64,000 bases of DNA from UBA12481 sp942493265 (GTDB lineage Bacteria > Bacteroidota > Bacteroidia > Bacteroidales > UBA12481). The translations under genes were made by a program, and so were the position numbers. The stretch lies in assembly GCA_942493265.1 (NCBI GenBank), contig OW818688.1, forward strand, positions 4,402,001 through 4,466,000, read 5' to 3'. Below, piece by piece: positions 36,911 to 43,777 of the stretch. How positions within the stretch are numbered: position 1 is the first letter of the stretch; every line of letters begins with the position of its first letter. The notes below the pieces were generated by a model. The model was not told where the DNA came from and did not search any database. It saw only the letters and a program-made list of their open reading frames with translations.

Positions 36911-38119
36911 TCACCTGCGAAATATGTTTTTAATGGATCCGTAAGCCGGATAAAATTCAACTGCTGTGGATTCATCCGTCAGGAGTGATGCCGGAACGAA
37001 ATCGATCCTGCCGCACTGGGCAACCAGAAAATCACGTGAGAATACCATTTCTCCTGCTTTCTTGATTTCAACCCTTGTTTTTTCAGGCATTCGGAATGCA
37101 AGTCCCGGAATTTTGGATTCCTTGGTATCTTCCGACCATTGAATCTGATCCAGGGGATTTGAGGTCTCCCTTGACAGTTGCATGACAACTGCATCCGCAC
37201 CGGCAGATTCCGGAGCCTCAATACCGTTTCCTGTTGAAAAGGAAAACATGTTATAAGTTTCCGACAACCCCTGTCCGTTCGGGGTGTAGGAAAATTTCAT
37301 GGTTTGCCTTTGTGTTTGCGTTCTTCCGGCAAACAGCGAAACATATCCGTCCTCCATCACATCGAGTTCCTTTACAATAAAATCGAGAGAGGTGCCCTCA
37401 GGCAGGCGGGTGCCATCGTTTTCCACATAGGCATAATACCCGTTCAGCAATTTAAACCTCCCTTCACGCAAGGCCATCAGCAGATCCGCGGCCTCCTTGG
37501 CCTGGAGCATCACCGACTTCTGGTTTTCCTCTTTCCTGATCAGCGGAATTTTCACAAATGAAGTATCCGTTCTGACCAAACGGTAGACGGTATCCGGGAT
37601 GGGTTCAAAATTCTTTCTTAAAGTAAGATCGGGGTAAGAGGGAAAATCGAACTGGCGCTCTGATAATCTCTGGATGGCCTCCTGACTTACCCCCACTTCC
37701 GGATTAACCGGAAGGTTAACACCACGGATCAGACCATCGGCGGTAAGGCTCACACGGGCGCCAAAAGGCCTGCCATCGGTTTCGATGCGGTACATCTGGG
37801 CAGGATCCTTCTCCGGATGTGAATTGACCCGGACTTCGACGATGGAATACTCAACGGATTCCCGCTGCGGGACTCCGGTCAGACCCAGAAAACGCTCGGC
37901 ATAGGCTGCAAAAGGCCCTGGCTTGGTAATCTTCTTATCTACAATAACTTCAATATCCAGAACCGTTCTGGGAAGTGAATAATACATGGCGAAGTCGCTG
38001 GCATTCAAACCCGGTTCCACTTTGGTTACCCGGGTTTTGGATGACATCTCTGTTTGCAGGGCACATCCGGCAAATAATACGACAGCTATCAGAATCAGGG
38101 ATAATTTCAGACTTTTCAT
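36911..38119 (-). CDS. DUF4831 family lipoprotein
   Basis: A 402-residue exported protein. The signal peptide ends at the lipobox LFAGC (Cys19). The segment YYSLPRTVLDIEVIVDKKITKPGPFAAYAERFLGL matches the DUF4831 family, found in Bacteroidota and of unknown role. The mature part has two similar beta-rich halves. It overlaps the stop of the upstream nnr gene by 4 bp (ATGA), although the two products act in different compartments. Confidence 0.78.
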   Translation of the reverse strand: MKSLKLSLILIAVVLFAGCALQTEMSSKTRVTKVEPGLNASDFAMYYSLPRTVLDIEVIVDKKITKPGPFAAYAERFLGLTGVPQRESVEYSIVEVRVNSHPEKDPAQMYRIETDGRPFGARVSLTADGLIRGVNLPVNPEVGVSQEAIQRLSERQFDFPSYPDLTLRKNFEPIPDTVYRLVRTDTSFVKIPLIRKEENQKSVMLQAKEAADLLMALREGRFKLLNGYYAYVENDGTRLPEGTSLDFIVKELDVMEDGYVSLFAGRTQTQRQTMKFSYTPNGQGLSETYNMFSFSTGNGIEAPESAGADAVVMQLSRETSNPLDQIQWSEDTKESKIPGLAFRMPEKTRVEIKKAGEMVFSRDFLVAQCGRIDFVPASLLTDESTAVEFYPAYGSIKNIFRR

Positions 38120-39636
38120 ACTGTTTGATTATGAATACGTAAAAATGCTTTTCCTATTGAGTCAGTTAAATCGCGGGCAACCATGGATTCCATGCCGCAG
38201 ATGCCGGCAGCAATATCACCGGCTGATCCATGCAGGAATACCCCCATGCGTGCGGCAATCAGGGGATCATACCCCTGAGCCATCAAACCGGTCAATAGTC
38301 CGGTGAGAACATCGCCCGATCCGCCCGAGGCCATACCCGGATTACCGGTAGTATTGAACCAGACAGAGCCATCCGGACCGGCCACAGCGGTGTGGGCGCC
38401 TTTCAGCACAATCACCAGTCCATATAATTCAGCCATTTCTTTCAACTTCATTAACCGGGTATAATCATCGGCACACTCTCCGAATAAACGTTTAAATTCA
38501 CCCGGATGGGGTGTAAGTATACTATTTTTTGGCACCTGCAGCAAAGAACCGGGATTCTGAGAAAGAAGATTTAGTGCATCAGCATCCAGAACCAGGGGCA
38601 CCGGGCTTTCGGCCAGCAGTTTCACCAATACTTTCCAGGTCGATGGGTGGGTACCGATTCCGGGTCCGGCACCAATTGCGGTAAACGGAGCCAGGTCGGG
38701 CATATGGGTCCACCGGTCGTAGTTGCTGTCGGGGAAGGTCATGGCCTCGGGAACGGCAGTCTGGATAATTGAATTTCCGGAGGTGGGTATCAGAACGGTG
38801 GTCAAACCCGATCCGGAACGTATACACGCAGTTGCGGAAAGCACGGCAGCTCCAATTTTGCCAGTTGAACCGGCGATCAGGAGGGAATGGCCAAAAATTC
38901 CTTTATGGCTGAATTTATCGCGATGCTTGAGCCAGCCTGTAACATCTGTGGGTTCAATATAGTTCCAGGGGGAATCAACATTCCTGATAAAATCGGGGTG
39001 CAAGCCAATCGGAATCACTTTCCAATCGCCAACAAAAGACTGATTTTCAGAAAGGAAAAAGCTTAGTTTCGGAAATTGAAAGGTCAGGGTCTGAAAGGCC
39101 CTGATTACATGCTGCCTGGAATTTAGGCGGTTATCCTCGCCAAAGAGTCCGGATGGGATATCTACAGCAACAATACGTGCGCCGCTGCCATTGAGATGAT
39201 CGATCAGTGTGGCGAAGAACCCTTCCGGCTCGCGTGTGAGTCCCGATCCGAATATAGCATCAATAACCAGGTCATCGTGATCAATCGCGGGCAGAGGTGA
39301 ATCCGGCTGCAGATAGGTCACGGTAAGCTTTTCCCGGTCCGGCAAGCGGTCGAGGTTTACTTTTGCATCGGGTGACCAGTCTTTCTCCGGTTTTATAACA
39401 TGCAGACTAACAGGATGTCCCTTATCGGAGAGCAACCGTGCCAGAGCGATTCCGTCGCCGCCGTTATTTCCGTATCCGGCGAATATTCTGACTGTTTTAT
39501 AATCCCGGATGTTCGCTTCCAGGGAAGCGGCCAGTCCGAGCGCGGCCCGTTCCATCAAATCTTTCGACAATACAGGTTCGTGGCTGATCGTATATTCATC
39601 AGCCATTCGGATTTGTCCGGTGGTGAGTACCTTCAT
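38116..39636 (-). CDS. nnr: Bifunctional NAD(P)H-hydrate epimerase/dehydratase
   Basis: A 506-residue repair enzyme. The N-terminal epimerase domain (about residues 1-205) has the GYGNNGGDG loop; the C-terminal ADP/ATP-dependent dehydratase (about 225-500) has the ribokinase-like GMASGGSGDVLTGLLTGL. Together they restore damaged NAD(P)HX. Fused proteins of this length are usual. The ATG at 39636 is chosen because MKVLTTGQIRMAD is the family start. TATTTTTA (7/8) at 39642-39649 on the minus strand may be its promoter. Confidence 0.95.
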   Translation of the reverse strand: MKVLTTGQIRMADEYTISHEPVLSKDLMERAALGLAASLEANIRDYKTVRIFAGYGNNGGDGIALARLLSDKGHPVSLHVIKPEKDWSPDAKVNLDRLPDREKLTVTYLQPDSPLPAIDHDDLVIDAIFGSGLTREPEGFFATLIDHLNGSGARIVAVDIPSGLFGEDNRLNSRQHVIRAFQTLTFQFPKLSFFLSENQSFVGDWKVIPIGLHPDFIRNVDSPWNYIEPTDVTGWLKHRDKFSHKGIFGHSLLIAGSTGKIGAAVLSATACIRSGSGLTTVLIPTSGNSIIQTAVPEAMTFPDSNYDRWTHMPDLAPFTAIGAGPGIGTHPSTWKVLVKLLAESPVPLVLDADALNLLSQNPGSLLQVPKNSILTPHPGEFKRLFGECADDYTRLMKLKEMAELYGLVIVLKGAHTAVAGPDGSVWFNTTGNPGMASGGSGDVLTGLLTGLMAQGYDPLIAARMGVFLHGSAGDIAAGICGMESMVARDLTDSIGKAFLRIHNQTV

Positions 39637-39665
39637 AACCCTAAAAATAGGCAAATTCAGGTGAT

Positions 39666-39697
39666 TTTGAACCCGTGTTAAAAGATTTCTATATTTG
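39666..39697 (+). promoter_or_regulatory. Bacteroidota promoter for the POT transporter gene
   Basis: TTTG at 39666-39669, a 20-bp spacer and TATATTTG at 39690-39697 form a full-consensus promoter. The ATG lies 46 bp downstream at 39744. Confidence 0.65.
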
Positions 39698-39743
39698 TGA
39701 AAAACCATAAACTAACGAGTATAAATCAATAAACTTCAGAATT

Positions 39744-41588
39744 ATGTTTAAAAAACATCCAAGGGGTCTGATTGTAGCCTTCTTTGCCAATATGGGAGAG
39801 CGCTTCGGATTTTACACGATGATGGCAATTCTCGTGCTTTTTCTCCAGGCCAAGTATGGTTTATCGGAAGATAAGGCAGGGAGTATTTACAGTTGGTTCT
39901 ATTTTGCCATTTATGCCCTCGCACTGGTCGGAGGATTATTGGCAGATTACACCCGTAAATATAAGACAGTCATTTTATTCGGGCAGATCATCATGTTTGC
40001 GGGATACGCCATTATGGCCATGCCGAACCTGCCCTTGCTCATCACCATTATCGGCCTGTCGACCATAGCACTCGGCAACGGGCTTTTCAAAGGAAACCTT
40101 CAGGCAGTTGTGGGTCAGATGTATGATGACGAGAAGTATGCCAAGATCAGGGATTCAGCCTACATGATCTTTTACATGGGGATCAACGTGGGAGCCTTCT
40201 TTGCACCTTTTGCCGCAACCGGTGTCCGTAACTGGTGGCTGAAAACAAACGGGTTCCTTCACGACGGAAGTCTGCCGGCACTCTGCCATCAGTTTAACAA
40301 TGGTTCGCTTAAGGATACCGGGCAACTGCAAACACTGGCCAACCAGGTCAGTCTGAATGGTCCCGTCACCGACTTGTCGGCTTTCGCAAACAACTACCTG
40401 GATGTTTTCTCCCGGGGATACAACTTTGCCTTTATGGTAGCCGCCGGCGCCATGATCATTTCCCTCTTGGTATACCTGTTCTACAGCAAGCTTTTACCAA
40501 ACAAGGAAAAAGTCTCCAAAGAGCAGACCATTAACTTCGGTGAAAAATCATGGGCCATTTTCCCTGCACTTCTCGTGGGGGTAGTTGCCGCATTCGGTAT
40601 TGCACTGCTGAAAGCAACTGCTACCGACACCACCTTAATGGAGGGTGATAACATTCCCACTGGTGCAGCATTCGGACTTTTTGCCACGTTCGTTACATGG
40701 ATCATTACCTTTTCCAAAAAGGAGGAGCGGCAGCGGATTATTGCCCTGGTATTGGTCTTTTTCGTTGTAGTATTCTTCTGGATGTCATTCCACCAGAATG
40801 GTCTGACATTCACCTTCTTTGCCAGGGATTATACGGTCAAGACAGTTGACCCTTACACCTACATGTTCTTTACCGTTGAGAACATTCTTTCGGTAGTAGC
40901 CATGATTGCTGGTCTGGTTCTCGTTCTCGGCAAAAAGAACACGATGAACACCAAACTTTCCGGTGGCGCCCTGCTGGTTGCCGGCAGTACAGCAGTATTT
41001 TTCTTCTTCCGCCGCGGTGATGCACAGAATGCCATCTCACCTGAGATTTTCCAGTCATTTAACCCATTGTTTATTGTCACCCTTACCTTTGTTGTGATGG
41101 GATTCTTTTCCTGGCTGAAGTCGAGGGGCAAGGAACCCTCAACACCGAGGAAAATCGGGATCGGGATGATTGTTGCTGCTGTTGGATTCCTGATCATCCT
41201 GGTGGCCTCGCTAAATCTGGTATCGCCTCATGAACTGCGAATTGTTGACGAATCAGGGGTTGTCAAGTACAGTCCGGTACCGGATACATCCAGGGTGATG
41301 CCATACTGGCTGATTTCCTCCTACCTGGTTCTTACTATTGCTGAACTCTTCCTGAGTCCGATCGGTCTTTCCTTCGTGTCGAAGGTTGCACCGGGACGAT
41401 TCCAGGGACTGATGCAGGGCGGATGGCTGCTGGCAACTGCCGTTGGAAACAAGCTGTTATTTGTAGGCAGCACCTTCTGGGGTAAAGTGGATTTATGGCA
41501 ATTATGGTTGATTTTTATCGTTTGCTGCCTCATTTCCGCAGCCTTCATTTTCTCGATCATGAAACGTTTGGAAAAGATAACTTCCTGA
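39744..41588 (+). CDS. POT/PTR family peptide transporter
   Basis: A 614-residue proton-coupled oligopeptide transporter with about fourteen helices. The N-terminal MGERFGFYTMMAILVLFLQ matches the POT signature. In the usual ExxER proton-coupling motif the first glutamate is Asn here (N16, M, G, E19, R20), a change I recall from other Bacteroidota members. FIKGNLQ-type NGLFKGNLQAVVG and the late helices match the family; an insertion of about 90 residues near positions 165-225 is loop-like. It probably imports di- and tripeptides, complementing pepD. Confidence 0.9.
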   Translation: MFKKHPRGLIVAFFANMGERFGFYTMMAILVLFLQAKYGLSEDKAGSIYSWFYFAIYALALVGGLLADYTRKYKTVILFGQIIMFAGYAIMAMPNLPLLITIIGLSTIALGNGLFKGNLQAVVGQMYDDEKYAKIRDSAYMIFYMGINVGAFFAPFAATGVRNWWLKTNGFLHDGSLPALCHQFNNGSLKDTGQLQTLANQVSLNGPVTDLSAFANNYLDVFSRGYNFAFMVAAGAMIISLLVYLFYSKLLPNKEKVSKEQTINFGEKSWAIFPALLVGVVAAFGIALLKATATDTTLMEGDNIPTGAAFGLFATFVTWIITFSKKEERQRIIALVLVFFVVVFFWMSFHQNGLTFTFFARDYTVKTVDPYTYMFFTVENILSVVAMIAGLVLVLGKKNTMNTKLSGGALLVAGSTAVFFFFRRGDAQNAISPEIFQSFNPLFIVTLTFVVMGFFSWLKSRGKEPSTPRKIGIGMIVAAVGFLIILVASLNLVSPHELRIVDESGVVKYSPVPDTSRVMPYWLISSYLVLTIAELFLSPIGLSFVSKVAPGRFQGLMQGGWLLATAVGNKLLFVGSTFWGKVDLWQLWLIFIVCCLISAAFIFSIMKRLEKITS

Positions 41589-41656
41589 CCCTGAGTTATG
41601 AACTTTTGTTAATAACTCAAGTTCAAACAGAGTGCATACAAACAGGCAAAAAGGTA

Positions 41657-41686
41657 TTGACAAATCAATTTTCGCCTTTACCTTTG
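41657..41686 (+). promoter_or_regulatory. Near-consensus promoter for the 41.7-kb structured RNA
   Basis: TTG at 41657-41659, a 19-bp spacer and TACCTTTG at 41679-41686. There is no gene start downstream for over 2 kb on this strand except through an intrinsic terminator, so the promoter appears dedicated to a non-coding transcript. Confidence 0.6.
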
Positions 41687-41691
41687 ATCGT

Positions 41692-42089
41692 ACCAAGTGA
41701 GCGATAAGGACCGCAACAAGGTTATGTTCTTTGAACGGGATGAAACAGCAACGGTGAAAACCAACGCTGGCTGCATGGAAAAATACCCGATGAAAAATTG
41801 ACCGGCAAGAATTGAAATGAGCAATCGGATTAGTCTTACCGACCGAAAGTAATCAGGAAAAATACCTGCGGTGTTTAACAGGATACCACCTGCATCTGGA
41901 GGCACACGCAAGTCAGGCCAAAGGTGGAAACAAAATTCTGCATAAACAGGAAGGCTAACGCCCGTCCCACCAGGTTAAAAGAATATACTCCAAGCGATCC
42001 GTAACGGTAGCCTGGCCACGAGCGGAAGCTACGGCAACCGCGAAGTGGGAAGGGGAAATCATCAAACGATGGTTTCCCCTTTGTGTTTT
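41692..42089 (+). ncRNA. Candidate stand-alone structured RNA of about 400 nt, family not recognised
   Basis: This 794-bp gap has no credible gene. Its first half has a promoter, several local helices and a terminator. Helices seen: CAGC/GCTG (41746-41749, 41766-41769) enclosing a GGT-GAAA-ACC tetraloop hairpin with a symmetric AAC/AAC internal loop; GATTA/TAATC (41828-41832, 41850-41854); CCACCT/AGGTGG (41886-41891, 41922-41927); TCCCAC/GTGGGA (41965-41970, 42045-42050) enclosing CCAGG/CCTGG and GTAGC/GCTAC. It does not show the conserved core of RNase P RNA (GAAAGTCC), tmRNA, SRP or 6S RNA. A degenerate group II intron 5' half is an alternative. Confidence 0.55.
42052..42089 (+). terminator. 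Intrinsic terminator of the structured RNA
   Basis: An 11-bp stem (GGGGAAATCAT at 42052-42062 with ATGGTTTCCCC at 42069-42079, one G-T wobble) with a 6-nt loop, followed by TTTGTGTTTT. Confidence 0.75.
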
Positions 42090-42101
42090 ATAGCGGTTGA
42101 A

Positions 42102-42123
42102 GAAGTGACAAGTGACAAGTGAC
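42102..42123 (+). repeat. AAGTGAC heptamer repeat
   Basis: Three tandem AAGTGAC units, identical to part of the palindromic repeat at 35395-35455 but without the inverted half. Confidence 0.75.
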
Positions 42124-42126
42124 GCA

Positions 42127-42147
42127 GGAGCAATTGTCATCCCGACG
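42127..42147 (+). repeat. REP-like sequence, left copy (truncated)
   Basis: GGAGC-AA-TTGTCATCCCGACG. It is the inverted near-copy of 43669-43688 and related to the hairpin at 46490-46520. The palindrome's second half is missing here; instead the IS110 flank begins. Confidence 0.65.
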
Positions 42148-42151
42148 TATT

Positions 42152-42178
42152 CTAAGATAAAAACAAGTTTTTTCTTAG
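42152..42178. repeat. AT-rich hairpin at the IS left flank
   Basis: CTAAGA/TCTTAG plus AAAAAC/GTTTTT with one bulged T, followed by a short T run. It could end transcription coming out of the IS or from the structured RNA. Confidence 0.55.
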
Positions 42179-42241
42179 GTATTTTTAAAAAACATTGCCA
42201 CAATTTCCTTCTACCTCATCAAAGGTCTTAACCGCCAAGAT

Positions 42242-42337
42242 AAGGTATGATCAGAACCTGTCAAGGGCAAGTAAATGCCTCTTCCATCGCTCAAGGCATT
42301 ATCACAGGCACCCTTGACAGAACCTGAGTCATACCTT
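42242..42337. repeat. Long three-segment stem-loop downstream of the transposase
   Basis: Outer arms AAGGTATGATCAG (42242-42254) and CTGA-G-TCATACCTT (42324-42337) pair with one bulge; middle arms CTGTCAAGGG (42258-42267) and CCCTTGACAG (42311-42320) are perfect; inner arms AATGCCT (42274-42280) and AGGCATT (42294-42300) enclose a 13-nt loop. It begins 45 bp after the transposase stop. It may be a bridge-RNA candidate (as in the IS1111 subgroup, where that RNA lies 3' of the transposase) or a structured transposon end. Confidence 0.7.
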
Positions 42338-42382
42338 GAAAAAGCGTTTAAGATCCTTTGATGCGAAGCCCTGTTGATTGAA

Positions 42383-43378
42383 CTATGCTGCATATCCCAT
42401 GGTTTCTACGTAGGGGGTTCCGCGCTCAACAACAGCAAAGATTCTGGCGACAAGTTTGTTGCGGATGATATTCTGTGTTGACATTTTGTTTTTTCCTTCC
42501 GCGATTCTTTTCTGGTAATACAATCTAATCTCAGTATTATGCTGGATGGCACTGCCGGTAATGTTACTCAAGAGGGATTTCATTTTTTTGTTAGCGAGAT
42601 GGCTCACTTTGGTTTTACCTCTGATACTGGTCCCCGATTGGTATGGGAATGGAGCAATGCCTGCATAACAAGCAAACTTGCGCGCATTTGGGAACCTGTG
42701 AAAAGCATGAGTTACAGCAATCATATAGAGAGCAGTTTGAGTACCAACACCCTTGATGCTGACGATCAAATCAAATTGCGTTTTCAGCTTCGGATGATTC
42801 TGTACCACCTTTAAAAGTTCTTTGTCCAGCAGATCGATCTGTTGATCAAGACTCTTGATCATGGTTTCCTGGACGTTGAAGAAAAGCGGATCCTCTTTTT
42901 TTCCAATTGCCCGTTTAGCTTCACCAATAGATGCCTTATATCCGGCCCTTTGACTCACGAGTCTGTCTCGCAAGGAGAGCAATCGCTTCATCTGTTGGAT
43001 CTCTTTTTCGGGCATTTGCGTTGGTATGATCAGGAGCTTACGCAAGCTGGCATACTCGGCAATCTTCCCGGCATCCACCTTGTCACTTTTGCCACGGGAA
43101 ATGCCCAGGGATCGCTTCAACTCCAGTCCAGGGAGCATCACAAAAGAGTACCCTTTTTCCTGAAGATAAACAGCCAACTGATGCGAGTAATAGCCGGTAT
43201 GCTCAAAAGCGAAGAGCGCCTCAGAGAGTTTTACTTTGTAATCCTTTGCCAGTGAGTGAAAGAGCTGCTTAATACCCTTAGCATCATTCTCTACCTGGAA
43301 GACCTTGCCCTCTGGTAAAACTTCTACATCGAGAGTTAATTTACTTACATCGAAGCCAATAATTTTTGAATAATCCAT
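42383..43378 (-). CDS. IS110-family DEDD transposase
   Basis: A 331-residue RNA-guided recombinase. The RuvC-like N-terminal half has D10 (IGFDVSK), E59 (FAFEHTGYY), D99 and D102 (KSDKVDAGKIAEYA), the DEDD set. A central coiled coil (about 140-195) is followed by the Transposase_20 domain (about 205-290) with KGVGTQTA and YAGIAPFPYQSGTSIRGK, holding the candidate catalytic serine S248 or S251. Length is normal and no frameshift is seen, so it may be active. The ATG at 43376-43378 is the only good start. Subgroup IS110 or IS1111 is undecided. Confidence 0.93.
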   Translation of the reverse strand: MDYSKIIGFDVSKLTLDVEVLPEGKVFQVENDAKGIKQLFHSLAKDYKVKLSEALFAFEHTGYYSHQLAVYLQEKGYSFVMLPGLELKRSLGISRGKSDKVDAGKIAEYASLRKLLIIPTQMPEKEIQQMKRLLSLRDRLVSQRAGYKASIGEAKRAIGKKEDPLFFNVQETMIKSLDQQIDLLDKELLKVVQNHPKLKTQFDLIVSIKGVGTQTALYMIAVTHAFHRFPNARKFACYAGIAPFPYQSGTSIRGKTKVSHLANKKMKSLLSNITGSAIQHNTEIRLYYQKRIAEGKNKMSTQNIIRNKLVARIFAVVERGTPYVETMGYAA

Positions 43379-43560
43379 AACTTTGCAATTAAGCGTTAAT
43401 AAAAAGCTGCTGTAACTAAAACCTTTAATAGGACTCGTCTCCTAAAATTCTAATTGGTTCACAGTAGCAAGAAAGGGAATGAGGACTAATACGTCGGAAA
43501 GGCCTAAAGCCTAGAAAGTCGGAAAGTTCACCTCATTCCTTTTCAATTTACATCTATTTT
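43379..43560 (-). ncRNA. Candidate IS110 bridge-RNA region upstream of the transposase
   Basis: The roughly 180 bp 5' of the transposase have the length of known IS110 bridge RNAs (about 177 nt in IS621). They hold a 14-bp stem with one mismatch (43471-43484 with 43531-43544, core GGAATGAGG/CCTCATTCC) around a 46-nt loop, in which AGGC/GCCT (43500-43503, 43509-43512) makes an inner hairpin and the sequence GTCGGAAAG occurs twice. Bridge RNAs carry two guide loops; I cannot match these loops to the insertion site without exact element ends. Confidence 0.5.
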
Positions 43561-43650
43561 AAATACAAATGCTAATCTAAAGGAAAGTCAGGACCCCGTT
43601 CCTTACCGCGAAATTCTCTGCTTCCACTTCTAAAAGGCCTCTGAGTAGCG

Positions 43651-43688
43651 TGACGGGGTCGCGACTTTCGTCGGGATGACAACGCTCC
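43651..43688 (-). repeat. REP-like sequence, right copy
   Basis: On the minus strand GGAGCGTTGTCATCCCGACG followed by AAAGTCGCGACCCC, the inverted counterpart of the left copy at 42127-42147. CGAC-TTTC-GTCG makes a small hairpin, and ACGGGGTC (43653-43660) pairs with GACCCCGT near 43592. Confidence 0.65.
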
Positions 43689-43777
43689 GGGGGGAGGTTA
43701 TTAAAGATTGTGAGTGTTCGTTTGTGCTCAGGAAAGTCAAGGATAATTACCTTTATCGGATCAAATTAACCTGTGCC

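Larger units (their letters stand above)
42148..43668 (-). mobile_element. IS110-family insertion sequence (ends approximate)
   Basis: About 1.5 kb between two inverted REP-like sequences. It contains one DEDD transposase gene and two structured non-coding flanks (42152-42337 and 43379-43560). IS110 elements lack classical terminal inverted repeats and make no target duplication, so exact ends cannot be read; the stated ends are simply the inner edges of the REP-like copies. Length and layout fit the family. Confidence 0.55.

Noticed and set aside
41692..42089. RNase P RNA, tmRNA or 6S RNA as identity of the structured RNA
   Set aside because: The GAAAGTCC core of RNase P, the tRNA-like ends of tmRNA and the large central bubble of 6S are not visible.
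41678..42203. Two short minus-strand frames in the structured-RNA region
   Set aside because: They start with TTG, lack motifs and run against a promoter and terminator on the plus strand.
42539..43255. Plus-strand frames overlapping the transposase
   Set aside because: They are shadows of the intact DEDD transposase gene and have no motifs of their own.
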